From NCBI GenBank assembly GCA_003452695.1, contig DMNP01000047.1, forward strand, positions 1 to 5,824: a stretch of 5,824 bases of DNA, in the 5' to 3' direction. The first letter of the stretch is position 1. Every line of letters starts with the position of its first letter. The notes under the pieces are model-generated. The model was not told the origin of the DNA and did not search any database. It was given only the letters and a program-made list of their open reading frames with translations. The position numbers and the translations under genes were made by a program. Shown here piece after piece: positions 1 to 4,489 of this stretch. The DNA is from Eggerthellaceae bacterium. GTDB lineage: Bacteria > Actinomycetota > Coriobacteriia > Coriobacteriales > Eggerthellaceae.

Positions 1-680
1 TCTACGTCAGGAGGGCGTTGGGCAGGAAGGGCGTCCAGTCAACGAAGACGTACGAGTCGATGCGCGACATCCCCATCGCGAAGCCGGTGTGGGCGTATCT
101 GCTCAAATGGAGGGAGAAGCAGCAGGAGCTGTTCAAGGCAGGCTTCAGGGAACGCGATGGCAAAGGCAAGTTGATACGCGGGGCCGATGGCGATTTCGTC
201 GTGAAGCCGAAGCGGTGGTTGGAATCCGTGCCCGTGTGCACGAACACGGACGGCAACGCATGGGACGTGAACAACTTCAACCGCTCGCTGAGGATCTACT
301 TCGCCGACCACGGTCTCGGGGCGTTCACGGAACGCACCGAGTTCAAGTCGGCGAGAAAGCTGGACGACGGCTCGCCCATGGTGCAGACGCGCAAGACCGG
401 CTACGTCGGCGCGTCGCTGCACTCGCTGAGGCACACGTACGCGACCGAGCTCGTTGCGGCGAAAATCGACCCGAAGACGGTGCAAGCGCTGCTCGGGCAC
501 GCCAACATCGAGACGACGCTGCAGCTGTACGCCGAGGCCGTCGAGGAGAACATGCGCGAGGCGATGTTGGGTCACGCCATGCACGTCGCGACTGAGCAAG
601 ACGTCGGCGTGTACAGCGAAGAGGATATACGTGCCTTCGAGTTGTTCATGTCAGAGGAGATGTCAGGATACGGCGAGTGA
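1..680 (+). CDS. int: Tyrosine recombinase/integrase, C-terminal catalytic part (5' end cut by window edge)
   Basis: This is the catalytic end of a phage-type site-specific tyrosine recombinase, which would integrate or excise the element. The frame is open to the first base of the window, so the N-terminal DNA-binding domains and the first catalytic Arg lie upstream; the TTG at 18 is only an internal codon. Counting from that TTG, the beta-hairpin with a candidate Lys (STKTYESMRDIP, residues 8-19) comes first. The core box SLHSLRHTYAT (H135, R138) follows, then LLGHANIETT (H161), and the nucleophile is Y171 in LQLYAEA at 528-530. The spacing and order of HxxR, H and Y match the family. About 110 residues separate the hairpin from HxxR, which is a longer insert than in short integrases. 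An acidic tail of about 45 residues follows the Tyr. The gene is probably functional in the part seen. The 3' end at 680 sits next to a junction with an inverted repeat. Confidence 0.93.
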   Translation, partial: YVRRALGRKGVQSTKTYESMRDIPIAKPVWAYLLKWREKQQELFKAGFRERDGKGKLIRGADGDFVVKPKRWLESVPVCTNTDGNAWDVNNFNRSLRIYFADHGLGAFTERTEFKSARKLDDGSPMVQTRKTGYVGASLHSLRHTYATELVAAKIDPKTVQALLGHANIETTLQLYAEAVEENMREAMLGHAMHVATEQDVGVYSEEDIRAFELFMSEEMSGYGE

Positions 681-705
681 TCTCACCCGACGTAGCTGAT
701 ACAGT

Positions 706-733
706 TGACCTGATGCCCTCGTGAGTCAGGTCA
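706..733. repeat. Perfect 8-bp inverted repeat at the integrase/recombinase-remnant junction
   Basis: TGACCTGA (706-713) and TCAGGTCA (726-733) are exact reverse complements separated by 12 bases. The repeat lies 25 bp after the integrase stop, where sequence homologous to a different recombinase begins. It could be a weak transcription stop for the integrase (no T tract follows), a recombinase arm or core site, or chance. No second copy of this pair was found in the window, so attachment-site status is unproven. Confidence 0.4.
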
Positions 734-1122
734 GCCAGAACGGCATCTTCAATGAGACGACGCAGTCGCGAATGCTAGAGCTCGAGGAGCGCGTGCGTGT
801 GCTGGAACAGACCATCATCATTGAGGAAGAGACGCAAAAGCCGTTCGGTGACAACGTGGCAATCGGCGAGTACTTCTTGAAGTTCAGAAATGCTGATTTG
901 AGCGACGAGGAAATCAGACGCAAGGTACTGGACTATTTCGTCGATAAGATTTACGTCTACGATGACCGGATCGAGATAACAGGCTGGTTCACAGATGGGA
1001 AGTACTGGCCGTTCCCAATCGAAAACATCGAGGATGATAGATACTGGATCCGTTTCGGCGACCTGCAAGAAATAGAGTTCTTACGCCTCGCGCCCATCTC
1101 CACCACGAGTATATATCGATAA
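709..1122 (+). pseudogene. Remnant of the C-terminal region of a large serine recombinase
   Basis: The reading frame 709-1122 (first possible start GTG 721) encodes about 133 residues resembling only the extreme C-terminal part of large serine recombinases. A coiled-coil-like segment (MLELEERVRVLEQTI, roughly residues 18-32) is followed by a helical FRNADLSDEEIRRKVLDYF stretch and the characteristic DKIYVYDDRIEITGWF strand pair. The N-terminal resolvase domain with its catalytic Ser, the recombinase domain and the zinc ribbon are all absent, and an in-frame TGA at 706-708 stops any extension upstream. There is no ribosome-binding site before the GTG. The base composition is visibly less GC-rich than in the neighbouring genes, which suggests a separate origin. 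I read it as a deletion relic left by an older element or by insertion of the tyrosine-integrase element. A free-standing small protein made of this domain is possible but less likely. Confidence 0.7.
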
Positions 1123-1147
1123 GCAGTATGTAGCTGCCAACAAGCAA

Positions 1148-1172
1148 AGGGACGGCCCCAAGGGCCGTCCCT
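1148..1172 (-). terminator. Hairpin terminator after the minus-strand mobilization operon
   Basis: An 11-bp perfect stem (AGGGACGGCCC at 1148-1158 with its complement at 1162-1172) has a 3-base loop. Read on the minus strand it is followed by TTTGCTTG, a short T-rich tail, and it lies 26 bp beyond the stop of the 120-residue gene. No T tract follows on the plus strand, so it mainly serves minus-strand transcription, though the stem may also slow plus-strand transcription from the recombinase remnant. Confidence 0.75.
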
Positions 1173-1198
1173 CGCGCAATGGATTAGTCGTCATTCGC

Positions 1199-1561
1199 TT
1201 ACCAGTTCTTTTCGAGCTTCTGCTGACCAGCGGCCGTCTTACTAGCTTTAGACGCCCACACCTGCTCGTCGTCAACAAGCACATATTTCACGTGCGCGAA
1301 TGCAGGCATCGGAACCACGCAGTACTCGGAAGTGCGCAACTGCTCGAAGTCCTCTGCGGTGTTGTAAACGATCTTCCGAACGAGCACATAACCCTCGTCT
1401 CGCAATTCGAGACGCTCGACGACATCCTTGATGCGGTCGATGCTGCTGCGAGATTTCTCGCGTCCAGTCGATTTGTCGAAGTCGGAGAACGTCTCCCCGA
1501 CAATCTCGGGCAAATGGTGCGCTTCGACCGTGCCGTCCTTGAAATAGATTTTGACCTCCAT
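1199..1561 (-). CDS. Hypothetical 120-residue protein coupled to the relaxase gene
   Basis: I do not recognise this protein. It starts at ATG 1561 with a good site (GAGGAGG, plus-strand 1569-1575) seven bases upstream. That site overlaps the relaxase stop codon, and only 13 bp separate the two genes, so they are almost certainly co-transcribed and perhaps translationally coupled. The protein opens with an alternating strand pattern (MEVKIYFKDGTVEAHHLPEI). A charged helical stretch follows (about residues 40-56, SSIDRIKDVVERLEL), then two strand-like stretches (GYVLVRKIVYN and HVKYVLVDDEQVW) and a polar, lysine-rich tail. There is no signal peptide, membrane segment or cysteine motif beyond one Cys. 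Its position as the last gene before a terminator in a relaxase operon suggests a role in mobilization or its control, but that is inference from context only. Composition and start site make it a convincing real gene. Confidence 0.8.
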   Translation of the reverse strand: MEVKIYFKDGTVEAHHLPEIVGETFSDFDKSTGREKSRSSIDRIKDVVERLELRDEGYVLVRKIVYNTAEDFEQLRTSEYCVVPMPAFAHVKYVLVDDEQVWASKASKTAAGQQKLEKNW

Positions 1562-1574
1562 ACCGTTTCCTCCT

Positions 1575-2669
1575 CTACCTGCTCATGCCGCCGTGCCCGC
1601 GCTGGGCGCGGCGGCCCTGCCTACTGCTACGGTTCGCCCGCCTCTGCTGATTCGCCGACCTGCCGCGATCGACATCGTTCATCGAGCGGCGCCATTCCAT
1701 GAACGAACGCTTCGCCTTCTCCATCAGTGCCTCCAATCTCCCGTTCGCCTTCTTAATCATCATGTTGAGCCGCCTGATTCCAGTGACGGGCTCGTATTCG
1801 CGACCCTCGCGTTCCGCCCTTAGCTGCTCGGCCCTCTCGATATGGGTCACGGCGGGTCCCTCATGGACGGTGGGAATACGATCGATGCCGCGCTCGGCGT
1901 AGCTACGATGATCGACGCGCTTCTCACTCCCTGCTGCTTCGAGCGCAGCGTTCTGCATCGTTGCGAGCCGCTCTCGCCACTGGTCCAGCTTCGAATGAGC
2001 GTTCCAATCGACCGTGTATCGCTTGTTCTGGACCGGCGTCTTCCCCTTGCGATCGCGCGTCGGATGAAGGCCTTGGGCTTCGGCCTCGGCCTGCGTAAGC
2101 GTTTTGCCGCCCTTGTAGCGATACGTCTTCACCCACGATTCGCCGGCTTGCTTTAGCTCAGCCGCGGTCATCTCGCGCTCCTCTCCGCTATCGTTACGCA
2201 CGGTGTACACGTTCACCGTGCGCGGCGTGAAGCCGTTCGCGTCACACGGCGACATGGTGCACAGCATGTGGCAGTGGGGGTTTTCGCCCTTGCCGCTGTG
2301 GATTGACCAATCCACGACCATGCCCTCACGCGCAAGCGACCGGGCATAAGCGCGGGCGAAAACGACCTGCTCGCGTTCATTGAGTTCTCGCGGAAGCGCG
2401 AACAGAATCTCGCGTGCGGTCTGCGCGCTGGCTGACTTCTCGTTCAGCTCGACGTCGTTCCACAACGTCGAGCGGTCGAGCCAGCGCTCCGGGGCGTGGC
2501 CGGGCAGCGTTATCTCGCTGTGGACGACGTCCGTCCTCTGCGAGTAGTCGTGCACGACCCCGTCCCGCGCGTTCGTCAGCTTGGTGCCGCTGCGGTAAGC
2601 CGCTGCCGCCACTGACGATCGCCCGGACGAGCGGGAGATGACCTTCGCGTTCATGTAGTAGATCGCCAT
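1575..2669 (-). CDS. mobA: MobA/MobL-family (MobQ) relaxase
   Basis: DNA relaxase that nicks oriT, stays bound to the 5' end and pilots the strand in conjugative mobilization. An ATG at 2678 gives 367 residues, but it directly abuts the GAGAGGAG site (2679-2686). The ATG at 2669, nine bases from that site and beginning MAIYYMNAK as in family members, is the likelier start (364 residues). From that start the nucleophile candidate is Y25 in AAAAYRSG, the position of the catalytic Tyr of R1162 MobA. The metal-binding His triad is H124, H132 and H134 in IHSGKGENPHCHML, and the HRSYAERGIDRIPT family motif lies at about residues 254-267. The C-terminal 70 residues are strongly basic and probably bind DNA. 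There is no primase or helicase domain, and the protein is shorter than many relatives, but all nickase motifs are present. A structured leader and divergent promoter lie upstream, and a 120-residue gene lies downstream. Confidence 0.93.
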   Translation of the reverse strand: MAIYYMNAKVISRSSGRSSVAAAAYRSGTKLTNARDGVVHDYSQRTDVVHSEITLPGHAPERWLDRSTLWNDVELNEKSASAQTAREILFALPRELNEREQVVFARAYARSLAREGMVVDWSIHSGKGENPHCHMLCTMSPCDANGFTPRTVNVYTVRNDSGEEREMTAAELKQAGESWVKTYRYKGGKTLTQAEAEAQGLHPTRDRKGKTPVQNKRYTVDWNAHSKLDQWRERLATMQNAALEAAGSEKRVDHRSYAERGIDRIPTVHEGPAVTHIERAEQLRAEREGREYEPVTGIRRLNMMIKKANGRLEALMEKAKRSFMEWRRSMNDVDRGRSANQQRRANRSSRQGRRAQRGHGGMSR

Positions 2670-2700
2670 GCCGGTCATCTCCTCTCGTCCGAATCGGCAA

Positions 2701-2777
2701 GGACCCGGGTCCGCGCAGCGGTTGCATCCAGTGAATGCAACCTCGGAGCGCGGGGTGCAGGGGCGGCCAGCCCCTGC
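2701..2777. repeat. Three stacked palindromes/hairpins between oriT and the relaxase start
   Basis: Three perfect dyads sit in 77 bp. The first is GGACCCGGGTCC (2701-2712, uninterrupted palindrome). The second is GTTGCAT with ATGCAAC (2721-2727 and 2735-2741, loop 7). The third is GCAGGGGC with GCCCCTGC (2757-2764 and 2770-2777, loop 5). With the oriT repeat at 2783-2802 they form a near-continuous series of hairpins. They would lie in the relaxase mRNA leader if transcription starts at the AT-rich promoter, and they could also fold in single-stranded transferred DNA. Possible roles are relaxosome protein binding sites, transcription attenuation, or single-strand functions during transfer. 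Confidence 0.65.
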
Positions 2778-2782
2778 CGCAT

Positions 2783-2817
2783 GCTACCTGCAAGCAGGTA
2801 GCTCATAGATGCGCCCT
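2783..2817 (+). other. oriT: Candidate origin of transfer (oriT) of the IncQ/R1162 (MobQ) type
   Basis: A perfect 9-bp inverted repeat, GCTACCTGC-AA-GCAGGTAGC (2783-2802), is followed after TCATAGA by TGCGCCCT (2810-2817). In R1162/RSF1010 and pSC101 the oriT is also an inverted repeat followed by a core ending TGCG/CCCT, with the MobA nick between G and C. By analogy the nick here would be on the plus strand between 2813 and 2814. Strand transfer from the 5' end at 2814 would carry the MobC-like operon in first and the relaxase gene last. The location, between divergent relaxase and mobC-like genes, is the same as in RSF1010. The inverted-repeat-to-nick spacing is slightly longer than in R1162, from memory. 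Confidence 0.82.
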
Positions 2818-2886
2818 TTTCTCTTCCCTGCACTTGTTCTTCATGCGCTTGCCCTTCGCACTAGGTCTTGTGGTCTTGATAGGTTT

Positions 2887-2914
2887 AGTATACAACATAT
2901 TGTGTTTATTACAA
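2887..2914 (-). promoter_or_regulatory. Probable relaxase-operon promoter
   Basis: On the minus strand TTGTAA (plus 2909-2914) and TATACT (plus 2887-2892) are separated by 16 bp, a good match to a sigma-70 type promoter in an AT-rich island within GC-rich DNA. Transcription would start near 2880 and give a leader of about 210 bases that includes oriT and three further hairpins. The -10 box abuts the left operator-like site (2892-2903), so repression by its binder is likely. Confidence 0.55.
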
Positions 2915-2940
2915 TTATGAACTACAATATGTTGTGTTTA
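2891..2940. promoter_or_regulatory. Paired operator-like repeats across divergent promoters
   Basis: TACAACATATTGTGTTTA (2891-2908) and TACAATATGTTGTGTTTA (2923-2940) match at 16 of 18 positions as direct repeats, 32 bp apart (about three helical turns). Each contains an ACAA-N4-TTGT dyad, and the 12-mers at 2892-2903 and 2924-2935 are also exact reverse complements of each other. This is what two dimer binding sites on the same DNA face look like. The left site overlaps the minus promoter's -10 and spacer, and the right site overlaps the plus promoter's -10. A regulator encoded by the element is the likely ligand. Confidence 0.72.
2901..2928 (+). promoter_or_regulatory. Possible promoter of the mobC-like operon
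   Basis: TACAAT (2923-2928) is a five-of-six match to the -10 consensus. A weak TTGTGT (2901-2906) lies 16 bp upstream as a -35. Transcription would begin about 2935, giving a short leader to the ATG at 2961. The -10 lies inside the right operator-like repeat. The weak -35 makes this less certain than the divergent promoter. Confidence 0.4.
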
Positions 2941-2960
2941 AAGAGGTTTGGAGGTACTAG

Positions 2961-3299
2961 ATGCGGCGTTCTTACGAAGAGCAAATCGCGGAGTACGACG
3001 CGCAGATTGCTCGCATTCGCGCGAGGCGTCAGGCTGCGATAGCGAGATACGGGAAAGAAGAGAGGAAAGCCCGGACGCATGCTCTGTGTGTTCTGGGCGG
3101 AATGGTTGAACGGTGCTTCGAGAACGGTTGGAAATCTATCGACTGGCAGGGGCTCGATTCACTCATCGAAAATAACCGCGAATTGTTCGCACAGCGGACG
3201 GCCGAGCCCCTGCCGGCCCCCGACGCAGCACGGCGGCTGCGCGAGTGGGAACGCTCGACGAGGAAAGGAGGCGGCGAACATGAGACGGACGATGCCTAG
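2961..3299 (+). CDS. MobC/TraD-like relaxosome accessory protein (putative)
   Basis: A 112-residue basic protein starting at ATG 2961, with GGAGGT (2950-2955) five bases upstream. Residues 1-36 form a charged coiled-coil-like helix (YEEQIAEYDAQIARIRARRQ). A conserved-looking segment, ERKARTHALCVLGGMVERCF (about 34-53), follows, then helical WQGLDSLIENNRELF. The order of coiled coil, KARTxxLxxLGxxVE, then a C-terminal helix resembles small proteins found beside relaxases (TraD of Ti-like plasmids, MobC, DUF3847-type). The family name is a judgement from pattern. Such proteins bind near oriT and help the relaxase open it. The divergent placement across oriT from mobA repeats the RSF1010 mobC arrangement. 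The last 20 bases overlap the next gene. A role as regulator of the AT-rich promoters is an alternative. Confidence 0.8.
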   Translation: MRRSYEEQIAEYDAQIARIRARRQAAIARYGKEERKARTHALCVLGGMVERCFENGWKSIDWQGLDSLIENNRELFAQRTAEPLPAPDAARRLREWERSTRKGGGEHETDDA

Positions 3300-3549
3300 G
3301 ACGAGCGCTAGGCGCTCGCACGTGAAGATGGAGGCGATGGGCGGCTACGGCCCGGAAGCGGCGTGCGCCAGCGAAGGCAATGCGGCCGAAGACGAACGCC
3401 GCGAGGAGGGCGGCGAGGCGGCCGAGATGGAGCGCAGCCGCGAAGAGGACGAGCGCAGGCGCGCGGCGCTGCAGGCCTACCTCGATGCGCTCAACCGCGC
3501 ACAGGAGGAAGACGAGGAAGAGGACGACGGACCCGAATTCGGGTTTTGA
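3280..3549 (+). CDS. Small hypothetical charged protein, second gene of the mobC-like operon
   Basis: An 89-residue protein starting at ATG 3280, supported by AGGAGG (3266-3271) eight bases upstream. The start lies inside the end of the preceding gene (20-bp overlap), so translation is probably coupled. I do not recognise a family. The first 16 residues are basic (MRRTMPRTSARRSHVK). From about residue 35 the chain is a highly charged, predicted continuous helix rich in Glu and Arg (EDERREEGG to AALQAYLDALNRAQ), ending in the acidic run EEDEEEDDGPEF. This bipolar layout could suit a small adaptor that bridges DNA and a basic protein such as the relaxase, but that is speculative. The reading frame could be extended upstream through the preceding gene, but the ribosome site selects 3280. 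The stop codon overlaps the next gene's ribosome site and a palindrome. Confidence 0.72.
   Translation: MRRTMPRTSARRSHVKMEAMGGYGPEAACASEGNAAEDERREEGGEAAEMERSREEDERRRAALQAYLDALNRAQEEDEEEDDGPEFGF
3531..3547 (+). repeat. Perfect 14-bp palindrome plus T run at the end of the second operon gene
   Basis: ACCCGAATTCGGGT (3531-3544) is an exact palindrome, and its final T begins a run of four T (3544-3547). In RNA it could form a five-pair stem with an AATT loop and a short U tail, a small terminator- or attenuator-like element inside the operon. It encodes the PEF residues near the C-terminus and sits just before the ribosome site of the next gene (GAGGAGGG, 3548-3555). It may lower expression of the third gene, or it may be chance. 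Confidence 0.4.
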
Positions 3550-3563
3550 GGAGGGTAATCGCG

Positions 3564-3755
3564 ATGGCTGGCAGCGAGGCCGTTCTGGCCGAAAGCAACA
3601 AGGGCTATACCCCCGAGGAGATAGACGAAAGGCTCGGACTCCGACGTGGCGAAGCGCGCCGGACGATGATTGGAATCTGGCGCGCAGACAACGAGATGGC
3701 GGCTCTTGCGAGGGAGAGCCGCCGCAGAGAGACACGGGCGAATATGACGGCCTAG
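3564..3755 (+). CDS. Small 63-residue protein with helix-turn-helix-like segment
   Basis: Starts at ATG 3564, eight bases after GAGGAGGG (3548-3555), which overlaps the stop codon of the gene before it, so this is the third gene of one operon. I do not recognise the family. Residues 14-43 (GYTPEEIDERLGL, then RRGEARRTMIGIWRAD) read like a short helix-turn-helix: a TPEEIxxRLGL first helix and turn, followed by an Arg-rich second helix. The basic tail (ESRRRETRA) would also suit DNA binding. If so, it is one candidate for the protein that binds the paired operators at 2891-2940, but this is inference and the HTH assignment needs a profile or structure check. The stop TAG (3753-3755) overlaps the stop of the convergent gene within a 12-bp palindrome. 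Confidence 0.68.
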   Translation: MAGSEAVLAESNKGYTPEEIDERLGLRRGEARRTMIGIWRADNEMAALARESRRRETRANMTA

Positions 3756-3759
3756 GCCG
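3748..3759. repeat. Palindrome holding overlapping stop codons of two convergent genes
   Basis: CGGCCTAGGCCG is an exact 12-bp palindrome. Its central CTAG supplies TAG to the plus-strand gene (3753-3755) and TAG to the minus-strand gene (3752-3754). There is therefore no room for separate terminators. The dyad itself, with no T tract, is at most a weak bidirectional pause signal. Read-through would create antisense RNA to the neighbouring gene. Confidence 0.7.
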
Positions 3760-4144
3760 CTCCTTCGTCGTGCCACCGGAAGCCACGCAACCTGTAGAGC
3801 GGGATCCAGTGCGCCTCGTAGAAGTCGTAGCCTGCGCCGTCGATGCCAAGGCCGAACAGCTCGCCATCCTCGTAGATGACGGTGAAGCCGAGGTTGGCGA
3901 TCTCGCGTGCGTTGGCCTCGATCCAGTCGGCGTCGAGCCTCGTGTTCGGCGTGAAGTACGTGCCCCACATCGGCGCGTCCACGCGGCCGTACTCTTCGGT
4001 CTCGCAGTCTATGCCGAAGAACTCGAAATGCTCACAGGCATCAACCTGGTTGAGCACGAGCCGCTCGGGGATGTCATCGAAGTCCTCGTGGATCCAGCAG
4101 CGTGCGCACTCGGCTTCGGTTCGGTAGGTCCTCGTGATGCTCAT
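3752..4144 (-). CDS. Acidic, lysine-free 130-residue protein of unknown function
   Basis: The frame is open as far as 4327, but the best start is ATG 4144 with AAGGGA about nine bases upstream. The upstream residues look unconserved. I do not recognise a named family. The protein has 15 Glu, 12 Asp, 10 Arg and no Lys, giving a net charge near -17. It contains a CxxC (ECARCW, residues 13-16), later single cysteines, and an aromatic-rich C-terminal block, GAGYDFYEAHWIPLYRLRGF (about 104-123). I associate that style of motif with uncharacterised plasmid and phage proteins. There is no signal peptide or membrane segment. Strong acidity on a mobile element recalls DNA-mimic anti-restriction proteins, but no such family motif is seen, so this is only a hypothesis. 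It converges on the mobC-like operon and overlaps its stop. Confidence 0.82.
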   Translation of the reverse strand: MSITRTYRTEAECARCWIHEDFDDIPERLVLNQVDACEHFEFFGIDCETEEYGRVDAPMWGTYFTPNTRLDADWIEANAREIANLGFTVIYEDGELFGLGIDGAGYDFYEAHWIPLYRLRGFRWHDEGAA

Positions 4145-4489
4145 AGCGTCCGTCCCTTCTGACTGGGGCGGCCCCCACGACCGCCCGATGGCGTTCATGG
4201 CGCATGCCCTGCTGCAATGGGCAACGGGAAGGCCCGTGGGCTTCACGATAACCTCCACCAATGCACACGCTTGGCGCATTTGTGTGAGGTTTCGTGCGTT
4301 GCGGATCGCTGCGGGGCATGCGAACATGGGCCCATCGCGGCGGATATGGGCAGGCCCGGCGAGAGGGATGGAACGGGAAGCATCCCGAAAGAGCCGAAGC
4401 GGGGCGAGGACGCTAATGGCCAGTGTTTGCGAAGACGCAAAAATGCCCGGGCCGGAGCCCGGGCATCGCCCCGAGAGGCGGCAGGAGGT
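4145..4489. other. Intergenic region, 345 bp, upstream of the acidic-protein gene
   Basis: I see no convincing gene here. Frames run through it on both strands but lack ribosome sites or protein-like composition. It contains GGGCGG with CCGCCC (4166-4171 and 4181-4186), a GAAG-G-CCC/GGGCTTC hairpin near 4229-4245, an exact palindrome ATGGGCCCAT (4326-4335), and the terminator at 4443-4466. The promoter for the minus-strand acidic-protein gene must lie here, but I cannot identify consensus boxes. A small RNA is possible but unsupported. Confidence 0.5.
4443..4466 (-). terminator. Strong intrinsic terminator after the YraN-like gene
   Basis: A perfect 10-bp stem (ATGCCCGGGC at 4443-4452 with GCCCGGGCAT at 4457-4466) closes on a CGGA loop. 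On the minus strand the stem is followed by TTTTT and then GCG, a canonical U tract. It lies 23 bp after the stop of the gene at 4490-4849, separating it from the next minus-strand gene. Confidence 0.88.

Noticed and set aside
39..599. Long minus-strand open frame within the integrase, with plus-frame companions at 89-595 and 454-699
   Set aside because: Arg/Leu-rich shadow translations opposite or beside clear tyrosine recombinase motifs in the 1-680 frame.
3163..3867. Minus-strand open frame of 234 residues, with overlapping frames at 3477-3968 (minus) and 3380-4162 (plus)
   Set aside because: Low-complexity Ser/Arg/Pro translations crossing four better-supported genes. They have no ribosome site, and the real genes have coupled starts and AGGAGG sites.
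4145..4327. N-terminal extension of the acidic protein to a start at 4327
   Set aside because: The added 61 residues are not protein-like for this family style, and a suitable ribosome site precedes the ATG at 4144 instead.
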